Shown here one piece after another: positions 35,034-44,244 of a stretch of DNA of 64,000 bases. Position 1 is the stretch's first letter; the number at the start of each line of letters is the position of its first letter. The stretch is from Flavobacteriales bacterium (lineage in GTDB: Bacteria; Bacteroidota; Bacteroidia; Flavobacteriales_E; Vicingaceae): contig JACJZB010000002.1 of NCBI GenBank assembly GCA_020635815.1, forward strand, positions 248,001-312,000, in the 5' to 3' direction. The position numbers were made by a program, and so were the translations under genes. Below the pieces are notes generated by a model. That model did not search any database, was not told where the DNA came from, and saw nothing but the letters and a program-made list of their open reading frames with translations.

Positions 35034-35062
35034 AATACCCTTGATAACTATTTAACCAACGT

Positions 35063-35182
35063 CTCAAGTTACTCCCCTCCTTGGAGGGGTTGGGGGTGGG
35101 TTTTTCACGAAACACATTTTTTACCATCCTCTTAATCTCCTCCCAAGAGGAGAATTTTTTTGCCAATTTTAACTAACTTGAG
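35063..35182. repeat. 120-bp palindromic element
   Basis: CTCAAGTTA (35063-35071) is mirrored exactly by TAACTTGAG (35174-35182). Inside are CCCCTCCTTGGAGGGG with TTGGGGGTGGG, and CTCCTCCCAAGAGGAG. It lies between the convergent lipoprotein and korB genes. Confidence 0.75.
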
Positions 35183-35209
35183 GGAATAATTTCTTACTTC
35201 TTTATTCTT

Positions 35210-35287
35210 AAATCACCCCTATTGTCCCCTCAAGGGGACACTTCGGTATCAGTTCCTCCCTTGAGGGAGGATTAAGGAGGGTGATTT
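35210..35287. repeat. 78-bp palindromic element
   Basis: AAATCACCC (35210-35218) is mirrored by GGGTGATTT (35279-35287). The inside holds GTCCCCTCAAGGGGAC and CCTCCCTTGAGGGAGG. It is placed side by side with the preceding element in the 276-base gap, which holds nothing else. Confidence 0.75.
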
Positions 35288-35309
35288 AAAAGGTATAAAA
35301 AGCAATAAC

Positions 35310-36332
35310 TTAGTTAATCTCCCAAGTAACACCACTGTTTAACAGTTCATTTACCGATTTAAACTTAACATTAGCTTTTTCACTTTCCAACTGGTTGTAA
35401 ACTCCTTGATCAAACGTTAAAGAGGTAACACTTCTAATAACACCAAAAGCTACAGGGTAGTTAGGCGTTGCCATATTAATTAGCATGTTGTGTAAAGTAT
35501 CGTCTTCACAATGTGCATCGTGTACTAAAATATCAGCTTCGGTAATTCCGTTTTCACCAATGGTTACAACTTCTAATTGTAAACCGTTTAATCGTAATCC
35601 TTTGTTGTTTTCAGCTCCAAAAATCATTGGTTCACCATGTTTTAGCCATAACTGTGTGTCTAACTTTACAGCTTTGTTAGTAACATTATCAAACACTTTG
35701 TCATTAAAAATAACACAGTTTTGTAGTATCTCAATTAGTGATGTTCCTCTGTGTTCTTCCGCCTCAATAAACACATCAATCATTCTTTTTGGGTCAATAT
35801 CAATAACTCTTGCAAAAAAGTTTGCTCCAGCTCCTAATGCTAATTTCCCTGGATTAAAAGCTCTATCTGTTGTTCCTTGAGGAGATGTTTTAGTTACAAT
35901 ACCTGTTTGTGATGTTGGAGAAAATTGTCCTTTTGTTAATCCATAAATTTCATTGTTAAACAATAAAATATTTATATCAACATTTCTTCGCAACACATGG
36001 ATATAATGATTTCCTCCAATAGCTAACGCATCGCCATCACCTGTAATTTGCCAAACACTTAAATTTGGGTTCGATAATTTTACTCCTGTTGCAATAGCTG
36101 GAGCTCTACCGTGTATAGTATGAAATCCATACGAATCTACATAATAAGGGAATCGAGATGAACATCCAATTCCTGAAATAAAAACAATGTCTTCTTTATT
36201 CTTTCCTATTTGTGGAAGTGCTTTTTGTACGGCACTCAATATAGCATAATCTCCACATCCTGGACACCATCTTACATCTTGATTGGTTACAAAATCTTTT
36301 GCTACTAATTTATCTTCTACTAAATGTTCCAT
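35310..36332 (-). CDS. korB: 2-oxoacid:ferredoxin oxidoreductase, beta subunit
   Basis: 340 residues. The thiamine diphosphate-binding subunit: cysteines in WCPGCGDYAIL (about 22-32) and GIGCSSRFPYY for the iron-sulfur cluster, the ThDP/Mg motif GDGDALAIGGNHYIHVLRRN (about 98-117), and NNEIYGLTKGQ. With KorA it oxidatively decarboxylates a 2-oxoacid, most likely 2-oxoglutarate, to the acyl-CoA and reduces ferredoxin in the cytoplasm. It starts 2 bases after the korA stop. Context (sucAB next door) supports 2-oxoglutarate as the substrate, but pyruvate cannot be excluded from sequence alone. Confidence 0.92.
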   Translation of the reverse strand: MEHLVEDKLVAKDFVTNQDVRWCPGCGDYAILSAVQKALPQIGKNKEDIVFISGIGCSSRFPYYVDSYGFHTIHGRAPAIATGVKLSNPNLSVWQITGDGDALAIGGNHYIHVLRRNVDINILLFNNEIYGLTKGQFSPTSQTGIVTKTSPQGTTDRAFNPGKLALGAGANFFARVIDIDPKRMIDVFIEAEEHRGTSLIEILQNCVIFNDKVFDNVTNKAVKLDTQLWLKHGEPMIFGAENNKGLRLNGLQLEVVTIGENGITEADILVHDAHCEDDTLHNMLINMATPNYPVAFGVIRSVTSLTFDQGVYNQLESEKANVKFKSVNELLNSGVTWEIN

Positions 36333-36334
36333 AA

Positions 36335-38173
36335 TTAGTTTTGTGCTAAAATAGAATTAAACTCTTCGGCTAATTCTTGTTTCGAAAATGGCAATCCTTG
36401 TACTTTATTATATTGTTTGTAATTAAACTGAGGAAGTTCACTCTTTAATACTTTTACAAACTGCCCTAAATTCAATTCACAAACAACAATATTTTTATGG
36501 TTTTTAAACACATCAGCTGTGTTTTTTGGCAAAGGATTGATATAGTTAAAGTGAGCCAAAGCAACACTTTTACCTTCTTTCTTTAACTCATTAAATGCGG
36601 TTAATAAACTTCCGTAAGTTCCACCCCAACCAACTATTAATAAATCGGCATTTTTATCTCCTAAAACTTCAATTTTAGGAATAAAATTAGCCACTCTTTT
36701 TACTTTTTCTGCTCTTAACTTCACCATTACCTCGTGGTTGTTTGGGTCGTAAGACACATTTCCAGAACCATCTTCTTTTTCCAATCCACCAATTCTATGT
36801 TCGTAGCCTTTCGTTCCTGGTGTAACCCATAATCTCGAAAGTTTTTCGGTATCTCTCATGTAAGGCTTCCAATCTTTATCTTCACTTAGTAAAGCAGGAA
36901 TAATTTCAGGCATTTTCTTGGTATCAGGAATTTTCCAAGGTTCTGCACCATTGGCAATAAAACCATCCGTTAACAAAATTACTGGAGTCATGTGTTCTAC
37001 TGCTAACTTAGAAGCCATATAAGCATATTCAAAACAATTCGATGGTGTACTTGCAGCAATTACAATTACTGGGCTTTCACCATTTCTACCATATACTGCT
37101 TGTAATAAATCGGATTGTTCTGTTTTGGTTGGTAAGCCAGTTGATGGCCCTCCTCTTTGAACATCAACAATAACGATAGGTAATTCAGTCATCATTGCTA
37201 AACCAATGGCTTCACCTTTTAATGCTAATCCGGGCCCAGAAGTAGTTGTTAAGGCTAAACTTCCAGCAAAACTTGCTCCAATAGAGGAACAAATACCTGC
37301 AATTTCATCTTCTGCTTGCATTGATACAACATCAAACCCTTTATGTTTTGACAATTCATGTAAAATATCGGTGGCAGGAGTAATAGGGTAAGAACCTAAA
37401 AATAGTTTTAACCCAGAATTTTCTGATGCAGCTAAAAAGCCCCATGCAGTTGCAGTATTACCTGTAATGCTTCTGTATTTTCCTTTTGGTAAAGCTGCTG
37501 GTTTTACAGTATAAGATGAAGGTAATAACTCTACAGTTAAAGCATAATTATAGCCCGCTTTTAAGGCTGCTTTATTTGCGTTGGCAACTTCTTGATTTTT
37601 CTTAAATTTTGCATCCAAGAAATTTTCTGTAATGTTTAATGGACGGTTAAACAACCAATAAACAATGCCTAAAGCAAACATATTTTTACTTCGTGAACGG
37701 CTTTTGTTTTCTATATCAAATTCAGCAACACTATCTTTTGTTAATTTAGTGATAGGTGCCTCAATTAAATTGTATCCATCCAAACTTCCATCTTCCAACG
37801 GGTTTGATGTAAATTGAGCTTTTTCAAAATCTTTTGCTTTAAAGCTATCCGTATCAATTATAATTGTACCATGGTCTTTAACCCAGTCTAAATTTGCTTT
37901 TAATGCCGCAGCATTCATGGCAATTAAAACATCAGCTTTATCTCCGGGAGAATAAATATTAGAATTACCAAATTGAATTTTAAATCCACTTACACCTGCA
38001 ACAGTTCCTTGAGGTGCTCTAATTTCTGCTGGAAAATCAGGAAAGGTTGCTAAATCATTCCCAATAAAAGCTGTTGTATTACTAAACTGTGAGCCTGTCA
38101 ATTGCATTCCATCACCCGAATCGCCTGCAAATTTGATAACTACGCTATCCAACTCTTCTTTAACTTCTGACAT
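36335..38173 (-). CDS. korA: 2-oxoacid:ferredoxin oxidoreductase, fused gamma-alpha subunit
   Basis: 612 residues, the two-subunit type in which the gamma domain (about 10-200; FAGDSGDGMQLTGSQF, FPAEIRAPQGTVAGVSGF) is fused ahead of the alpha domain (about 225-612; YPITPATDILHEL, TTSGPGLALKGEAIGLAMM, DVQRGGPSTGLPTKTEQSDL). The ATG at 38173 is preferred; an in-frame TTG one codon upstream adds only one residue. It works with KorB and a ferredoxin. No ferredoxin gene is visible in the window. It is divergent from sucA across about 210 bases. Confidence 0.92.
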   Translation of the reverse strand: MSEVKEELDSVVIKFAGDSGDGMQLTGSQFSNTTAFIGNDLATFPDFPAEIRAPQGTVAGVSGFKIQFGNSNIYSPGDKADVLIAMNAAALKANLDWVKDHGTIIIDTDSFKAKDFEKAQFTSNPLEDGSLDGYNLIEAPITKLTKDSVAEFDIENKSRSRSKNMFALGIVYWLFNRPLNITENFLDAKFKKNQEVANANKAALKAGYNYALTVELLPSSYTVKPAALPKGKYRSITGNTATAWGFLAASENSGLKLFLGSYPITPATDILHELSKHKGFDVVSMQAEDEIAGICSSIGASFAGSLALTTTSGPGLALKGEAIGLAMMTELPIVIVDVQRGGPSTGLPTKTEQSDLLQAVYGRNGESPVIVIAASTPSNCFEYAYMASKLAVEHMTPVILLTDGFIANGAEPWKIPDTKKMPEIIPALLSEDKDWKPYMRDTEKLSRLWVTPGTKGYEHRIGGLEKEDGSGNVSYDPNNHEVMVKLRAEKVKRVANFIPKIEVLGDKNADLLIVGWGGTYGSLLTAFNELKKEGKSVALAHFNYINPLPKNTADVFKNHKNIVVCELNLGQFVKVLKSELPQFNYKQYNKVQGLPFSKQELAEEFNSILAQN

Positions 38174-38194
38174 CAATGTATGTTTTTAATCATA

Positions 38195-38221
38195 CAAAGT
38201 TACTACTTACATAGGAACAAA
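38195..38221 (-). promoter_or_regulatory. Putative korAB promoter
   Basis: On the minus strand, TTTG (38221-38218), 15 bases, then TAACTTTG (38202-38195), a full match to TAnnTTTG about 22 bases before the korA ATG. The spacer is slightly short. No equally good promoter is seen for sucA in the rest of the 211-base gap. Confidence 0.45.
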
Positions 38222-38384
38222 TATTTTTATTTCCTTATAAATTCGCAAGAAATTTATTTAAAAAAAGTTTGTTTTATAGAATATGTAATGTACGAATAAT
38301 ATTTTTTAGATATTTAATTGCTTTTTAAGACTAGTTATACTTGAATATTTATTTACTTTGTACCTTAAATTTCAAAATTAAGGC

Positions 38385-41105
38385 ATGGACAAACATTCCT
38401 ATTTGAGTAATGCTGATGGAGCAGTTATTGAAGACTATTACCAACAGTATCTAAACAACCCAGAATCAGTAAGTGAAGGGTGGAGAAAATTTTTTGAAGG
38501 ATTTGAATTTGCTCGTAAAAATTACGACACAGAAGTCCCTGAAGGTTTCGATAAAGAATTTAAAGTAATCAATTTAATTAATGGGTATCGCTCTAGAGGA
38601 CATTTGTTTACAAAAACAAACCCTGTAAGAACAAGAAGAAAATACGCTCCTACGCTTGATATTGAGAACTTTGGGTTAGAAAAATCTGATTTAGAAACTA
38701 TTTTTCAAGCAGGCAATGAAACAGGGATTGGCCCTGCAAAGTTAAAAGATATAATTGCTCATTTAGAGGAAACATATTGCCAGTCTATTGGTATCGAATA
38801 TTCTTACATTAGAAAGCCAGAAGAAGCAGAGTGGATTAGACATAAAATCGAACTAAAAAACAGGTTAAAACTTGATGATGATGATAAAAAACACGCTTTA
38901 CATAAATTAAATCAGGCTGTAGTTTTTGAACAGTTTTTACATAAAAAGTTTGTTGGTCAAAAACGTTTTTCTTTAGAAGGTAATGAAGCTTTAATTCCTG
39001 CCCTCGATACAATTGTAGAAAAAGGTGCTGATTTAGGAGTTAAAGAATTTATTGTTGGAATGGCTCACCGAGGAAGGTTAAATGTTTTGGCAAACATCTT
39101 TAATAAAACATACGCAAATATTTTTAGTGAGTTTGAAGGAAAAGAATACGAAGACAATCTTTTTGATGGAGATGTAAAATATCATCTAGGTTATTCTTGT
39201 GACATTAAAACCGATAATGGACACAATATTCACATGACACTTGCACCAAACCCTTCACACTTAGAAGCTGTTGCACCTGTTGTTCAAGGAATTACAAGAT
39301 CTAAATTAGACACTTATTTAAAAGAAGAGAAAAAAGTTGTTCCTATCCTTATTCATGGCGATGCTGCTATAGCTGGTCAAGGACTGGTTTATGAAGTAAT
39401 ACAAATGGCTCAATTGGATGGTTATAGAGTTGGAGGAACAATCCATATTGTGGTGAATAATCAAATAGGATTTACAACTAATTACTTGGATGCTAGGTCA
39501 AGTACATATTGTACTGATATTGCAAAAGTAACATCATCTCCTGTTCTTCATGTAAATGGAGACGATGTTGAGGCTGTAATTCAAGCAGTTCAGTTTGCAA
39601 TAGAATACCGTCAAGCATTTAATAAAGATGTTTTTATTGACATTTTAGGGTATAGAAAATATGGACACAACGAGGGAGATGAACCACGTTTTACCCAACC
39701 TTTATTATATAAAGCAATTAGTAAACACCCCAATCCGAGAGATATTTATTTAGCTCAATTAATAGGAGAAGGAATTGTAACTAAAGCTGATGCAAAAGCT
39801 ATTGAAAAAGATTTTGACGATGTATTACAAGGTCGCCTTGATGAAGCTAAAGAAATATCAAAAGCTTCTGTTACCTATTTCTTAAAAAGAACATGGGAAA
39901 ACTATTCTTATTGCAAACCTGGAGAGTTTGATAAATCTCCAGAAACAGGATTTGATAAGAAAAAATTAGTGACTATTGCCAATAAAATAGCAACATTACC
40001 TGAAGATAAAAAGTTTATTAAAAAAATAAATCGGTTGTTTGATGATCGATTAAAACAAATAAAAGAAGGCGACAAACTGGATTGGGCTACAGGCGAATTA
40101 TTAGCTTATGCAACTTTATTGGAAGAAGGTCATCCTGTTCGTATTTCGGGGCAAGATGTAGAGAGAGGTACATTTTCTCACAGACATGCTGTTGTAAAAG
40201 TTGAAGATTCAGAAGAAGAATATATCCCTTTAAGAAATATCTCTAAAAAGCAAGCAGATTTTCATATATATAATTCTTTATTATCAGAATATGGTGTTTT
40301 AGGATTTGAGTATGGTTATGGAATGGCAACTCCAAATGGATTAACAATTTGGGAAGCCCAATTTGGTGATTTCTTTAACGGAGCTCAGATTATTGTAGAT
40401 CAATTTTTAACTGCTGCCGAAGAAAAATGGAAAACACAAAACGGATTGGTGATGTTGCTTCCTCATGGTTATGAAGGTCAAGGAGCAGAACATTCTAGTG
40501 GAAGAATGGAGCGTTTTTTACAGCAATGTGCTGAAGAAAATATTCAAGTAGCTGATTGTACCACTCCTGCCAATTATTTTCATCTGTTAAGAAGACAGTT
40601 GCACCGTAAGTTTAGAAAACCACTAGTTATTTTTACACCTAAAAGTTTGCTTCGTCATCCAAAATGTATATCAACGATTGATGAAATGGCAAAAGGAAGC
40701 TTCCAAGAGGTAATTGATGATGCAAACGCAAAAGTTAAAGAGATTGATACAGTAGTCTTCTGTACAGGTAAATTTTATTATGATTTACTAGCGAAACAAG
40801 AAGAAACAGGAGGAACTGACAATATTGCCTTAGTGAGGGTTGAGCAATTATATCCTTTACCGCAAAAACAATTAGATACAATTATATCGAAATACAAAAA
40901 CGCTAAAAATTACATTTGGGCTCAAGAAGAACCAGAAAATATGGGAGCTTGGACTCACATGCTACGTCATTTTACATCAGTTAAATTAACTCCAGTTACT
41001 TTAGCAGAAAGTGGTGCACCAGCAACGGGTTCTTCAAAAGCACACGCTGTTCGTCATAATGACGTTATTAATAGAGTTTTTAAATATTCGTTAGTTACAA
41101 ATTAG
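38385..41105 (+). CDS. sucA: 2-oxoglutarate dehydrogenase E1 component
   Basis: 906 residues, normal for SucA. N-terminal E2-binding segment (SYLSNADGAVIEDYYQQYL), the E1 core with GMAHRGRLNVL, the ThDP-binding HGDAAIAGQGLVYEVIQM and NNQIGFTTN, then the transketolase-like pyrimidine-binding half (SGQDVERGTFSHRHAVV, EAQFGDFFNGAQIIVDQF). It decarboxylates 2-oxoglutarate and transfers the succinyl group to the lipoyl arm of SucB in the TCA cycle. sucB follows after 24 bases. The lipoamide dehydrogenase (E3) is not in the window. Confidence 0.96.
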   Translation: MDKHSYLSNADGAVIEDYYQQYLNNPESVSEGWRKFFEGFEFARKNYDTEVPEGFDKEFKVINLINGYRSRGHLFTKTNPVRTRRKYAPTLDIENFGLEKSDLETIFQAGNETGIGPAKLKDIIAHLEETYCQSIGIEYSYIRKPEEAEWIRHKIELKNRLKLDDDDKKHALHKLNQAVVFEQFLHKKFVGQKRFSLEGNEALIPALDTIVEKGADLGVKEFIVGMAHRGRLNVLANIFNKTYANIFSEFEGKEYEDNLFDGDVKYHLGYSCDIKTDNGHNIHMTLAPNPSHLEAVAPVVQGITRSKLDTYLKEEKKVVPILIHGDAAIAGQGLVYEVIQMAQLDGYRVGGTIHIVVNNQIGFTTNYLDARSSTYCTDIAKVTSSPVLHVNGDDVEAVIQAVQFAIEYRQAFNKDVFIDILGYRKYGHNEGDEPRFTQPLLYKAISKHPNPRDIYLAQLIGEGIVTKADAKAIEKDFDDVLQGRLDEAKEISKASVTYFLKRTWENYSYCKPGEFDKSPETGFDKKKLVTIANKIATLPEDKKFIKKINRLFDDRLKQIKEGDKLDWATGELLAYATLLEEGHPVRISGQDVERGTFSHRHAVVKVEDSEEEYIPLRNISKKQADFHIYNSLLSEYGVLGFEYGYGMATPNGLTIWEAQFGDFFNGAQIIVDQFLTAAEEKWKTQNGLVMLLPHGYEGQGAEHSSGRMERFLQQCAEENIQVADCTTPANYFHLLRRQLHRKFRKPLVIFTPKSLLRHPKCISTIDEMAKGSFQEVIDDANAKVKEIDTVVFCTGKFYYDLLAKQEETGGTDNIALVRVEQLYPLPQKQLDTIISKYKNAKNYIWAQEEPENMGAWTHMLRHFTSVKLTPVTLAESGAPATGSSKAHAVRHNDVINRVFKYSLVTN

Positions 41106-41129
41106 ATTTTTTACAATAAATTAAAAGCT

Positions 41130-42380
41130 ATGGCTTTAGAAATGAAAGTTCCCTCACCGGGAGAATCGATTACAGAAGTAGAAATTGCTCAATGGCTAGT
41201 TGAGGATGGAGATTATGTTGAAAAAGACCAAGCAATTGCAGAGGTTGATTCAGATAAAGCAACATTAGAATTACCCGCAGAAGAAAGTGGAATAATTACC
41301 CTTAAAGCTGAAGAAGGTGATGTAGTTGCAGTAGGTGCAGTTGTTTGTTTAATAGATACTAGTGCCGAACCTCCAGCTGACTTTGTTTCAGGTGGAGATG
41401 CAGTTATTGAAGAAAAAGCTGTTGAAGTTAAAAAAGAAGAAGCTCCAGTACCAAATCCTGGACCAGCTAATGCTCCTATTGCTAAAGACGTGAAAGCTAC
41501 ACCTGTTGCAAAAGAGATGTTAGCTTCTAACGGAATTAACGCAGCAAAAATTCAAGGATCTGGCTCAAACGGAAAAATTACCAAAGCAGACATAGAAGCT
41601 TATTTAACAAGCGGAGTGAATACTGATGCTATGATTGGTTGGGGAGGAACTCGTGAGGAAGAATCGAAAAAAATGAGCATGTTGCGTAGAAAAATTGCTT
41701 CACGTTTAGTGGCGGTTAAAAACGAAACAGCAATGTTAACTACTTTTAATGAAGTTGACATGAAACCAGTAATGGACTTACGTAAAAAATATAAAGACCA
41801 GTTTAAAGAGTCTCATGGAGTTAACCTTGGATTCATGTCTTTCTTTACAAAAGCAGTTACAGAAGCTTTAAGACAATTCCCAGCAGTGAATTCAATGATA
41901 GATGGAGATTATATGATTAGCCATGATTTTGCTGATATAGGCATTGCTGTGAGTTCTCCAAAAGGATTAATGGTTCCTGTAGTAAGAAATGCCGAACAAA
42001 TGAGTTTAGCTGAGATTGAAGCTGAAATTAAACGATTAGCCATTAAAGCACGTGATGGAAAAATTGATATTGCTGATATGGAGGGTGGAACATTTACCAT
42101 TACAAATGGAGGTGTTTTTGGATCGATGCTAAGCACACCAATTATTAATCCTCCTCAAAGTGCAATATTAGGAATGCATAATATTGTAGAACGTCCTGTT
42201 GCAATTGATGGGGAAGTTAAAATTAGACCAATAATGTATTTAGCACTAAGCTACGATCATAGAATTATTGATGGTAAAGAATCTGTTGGATTCTTAAAAG
42301 CAGTGAAAGAAATGATAGAGAATCCTTCCAAAATTATATTTGGAGGGAAAGAACCCGAAGAAGTTTTATTGAATTTATAA
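41130..42380 (+). CDS. sucB: 2-oxoglutarate dehydrogenase E2 component (dihydrolipoyl succinyltransferase)
   Basis: 416 residues. A lipoyl domain (1-77) with the modified lysine Lys43 in EVDSDKATLELP; an Ala/Pro-rich linker; a peripheral-subunit-binding domain (ATPVAKEMLASNGINAAKI, about 128-160); and a catalytic domain ending in SYDHRIIDGKESVGFL with active-site His377. It transfers succinyl from the lipoyl arm to CoA. It lies directly downstream of sucA and is followed by an intrinsic terminator, giving a two-gene operon. Confidence 0.96.
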   Translation: MALEMKVPSPGESITEVEIAQWLVEDGDYVEKDQAIAEVDSDKATLELPAEESGIITLKAEEGDVVAVGAVVCLIDTSAEPPADFVSGGDAVIEEKAVEVKKEEAPVPNPGPANAPIAKDVKATPVAKEMLASNGINAAKIQGSGSNGKITKADIEAYLTSGVNTDAMIGWGGTREEESKKMSMLRRKIASRLVAVKNETAMLTTFNEVDMKPVMDLRKKYKDQFKESHGVNLGFMSFFTKAVTEALRQFPAVNSMIDGDYMISHDFADIGIAVSSPKGLMVPVVRNAEQMSLAEIEAEIKRLAIKARDGKIDIADMEGGTFTITNGGVFGSMLSTPIINPPQSAILGMHNIVERPVAIDGEVKIRPIMYLALSYDHRIIDGKESVGFLKAVKEMIENPSKIIFGGKEPEEVLLNL

Positions 42381-42397
42381 AACATTAATTATTTAAC

Positions 42398-42431
42398 AAA
42401 AAGCCTCAAATGTAAATTTTGAGGCTTTTTT
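42398..42431 (+). terminator. Intrinsic terminator of sucAB
   Basis: AAAAAGCCTCAAA, loop, TTTTGAGGCTTTTTT: a strong stem followed by a T run, 18 bases after the sucB stop. Confidence 0.92.
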
Positions 42432-42501
42432 GGTTGTATAGCTCTGAAAGATTTATAGGAAATTACCTTATTATAAAAAACTACTCCTCAACTATTCTAA
42501 A

Positions 42502-42535
42502 TAAAAAAAACCGTAGAGAGTGTCCTCTACGGTTT
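42502..42535 (-). terminator. Intrinsic terminator of gdhA
   Basis: On the minus strand, AAACCGTAGAG pairs with CTCTACGGTTT and is followed by a run of Ts (complement of the A tract 42502-42510). It lies 46 bases after the gdhA stop. Confidence 0.9.
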
Positions 42536-42580
42536 AAATCAAGCACGCCCTACTTCTGGGCAATATTTATAAATAAGTGA

Positions 42581-43930
<1,350 letters not shown>

Positions 43931-43968
43931 GCTTATTTATTTAAATTTTATGTTTTTTATTATCAAGA

Positions 43969-43997
43969 CAAATGTAACTTTTTTTCGAGTTTTCACA
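43969..43997 (-). promoter_or_regulatory. Putative gdhA promoter
   Basis: On the minus strand, TACATTTG (43976-43969) is a full TAnnTTTG match 38 bases before the ATG. TGTG (43997-43994), 17 bases upstream, is one mismatch from TTTG. Confidence 0.5.
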
Positions 43998-44070
43998 TTT
44001 TTTTTCACTAAAAAATGACGACTTATCTTTTTACAAGTTTGTAATACACCAAAAAAAATAAAAAATAACT

Positions 44071-44103
44071 TTTGCTTTTATAAATTATTTTGACTTACAT
44101 TTG
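44071..44103 (+). promoter_or_regulatory. Putative trp operon promoter
   Basis: TTTG (44071-44074), 21 bases, then TACATTTG (44096-44103), both matching the Bacteroidota consensus. Transcription should start near 44107-44111, only a few bases before the leader-peptide ATG at 44113. Confidence 0.65.
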
Positions 44104-44112
44104 TAGCAGATT

Positions 44113-44175
44113 ATGAAAATGACAAAAAATACAAATTGGTGGTGGTTCAGTTTTAACTCAAAAAACGTGAACTAA
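44113..44175 (+). CDS. trpL: trp leader peptide with three consecutive Trp codons
   Basis: A 20-residue frame MKMTKNTNWWWFSFNSKNVN with TGG TGG TGG at 44137-44145, ending TAA at 44173-44175. It lies between a good promoter and a Rho-independent terminator ahead of trpE. Tryptophan is the rarest amino acid, so three in a row in a short frame in front of trpE is strong evidence for an attenuation leader. A Phe and Ser follow. The predicted RNA start leaves at most a few bases of 5' leader, so the peptide may be translated from a nearly leaderless mRNA. Shorter alternative start: the ATG at 44119. Confidence 0.85.
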   Translation: MKMTKNTNWWWFSFNSKNVN

Positions 44176-44229
44176 AAACCTATATATAAATATTTGGAAA
44201 AGGCTTAACTCACGTTAAGCCTTTTTTTA
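44145..44229 (+). promoter_or_regulatory. trp attenuator (alternative RNA folds)
   Basis: Segments by position: GTTCA (44145-44149, at the end of the Trp codons) can pair with TGAAC (44168-44172). AACGTGA (44164-44170) can instead pair perfectly with TCACGTT (44210-44216). The latter covers the loop and the 3' arm of the terminator stem AGGCTTAAC/GTTAAGCCT (44201-44209/44214-44222). A ribosome stalled on the Trp codons would block GTTCA, free AACGTGA and break the terminator, so trpE-A is read through. With ample Trp the terminator forms. The pairings are read from sequence; the mechanism is inferred from the classical model. Confidence 0.75.
44201..44229 (+). terminator. Rho-independent terminator of the trp leader
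   Basis: AGGCTTAAC, loop TCAC, GTTAAGCCT, then a T run. A perfect 9-bp stem, 16 bases ahead of the trpE start. Confidence 0.9.
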
Positions 44230-44244
44230 TATCAAAAAATTAAA

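Noticed and set aside
35485..35880. 131-codon frame opposite korB
   Set aside because: Shadow of the korB gene, which has intact cofactor motifs.
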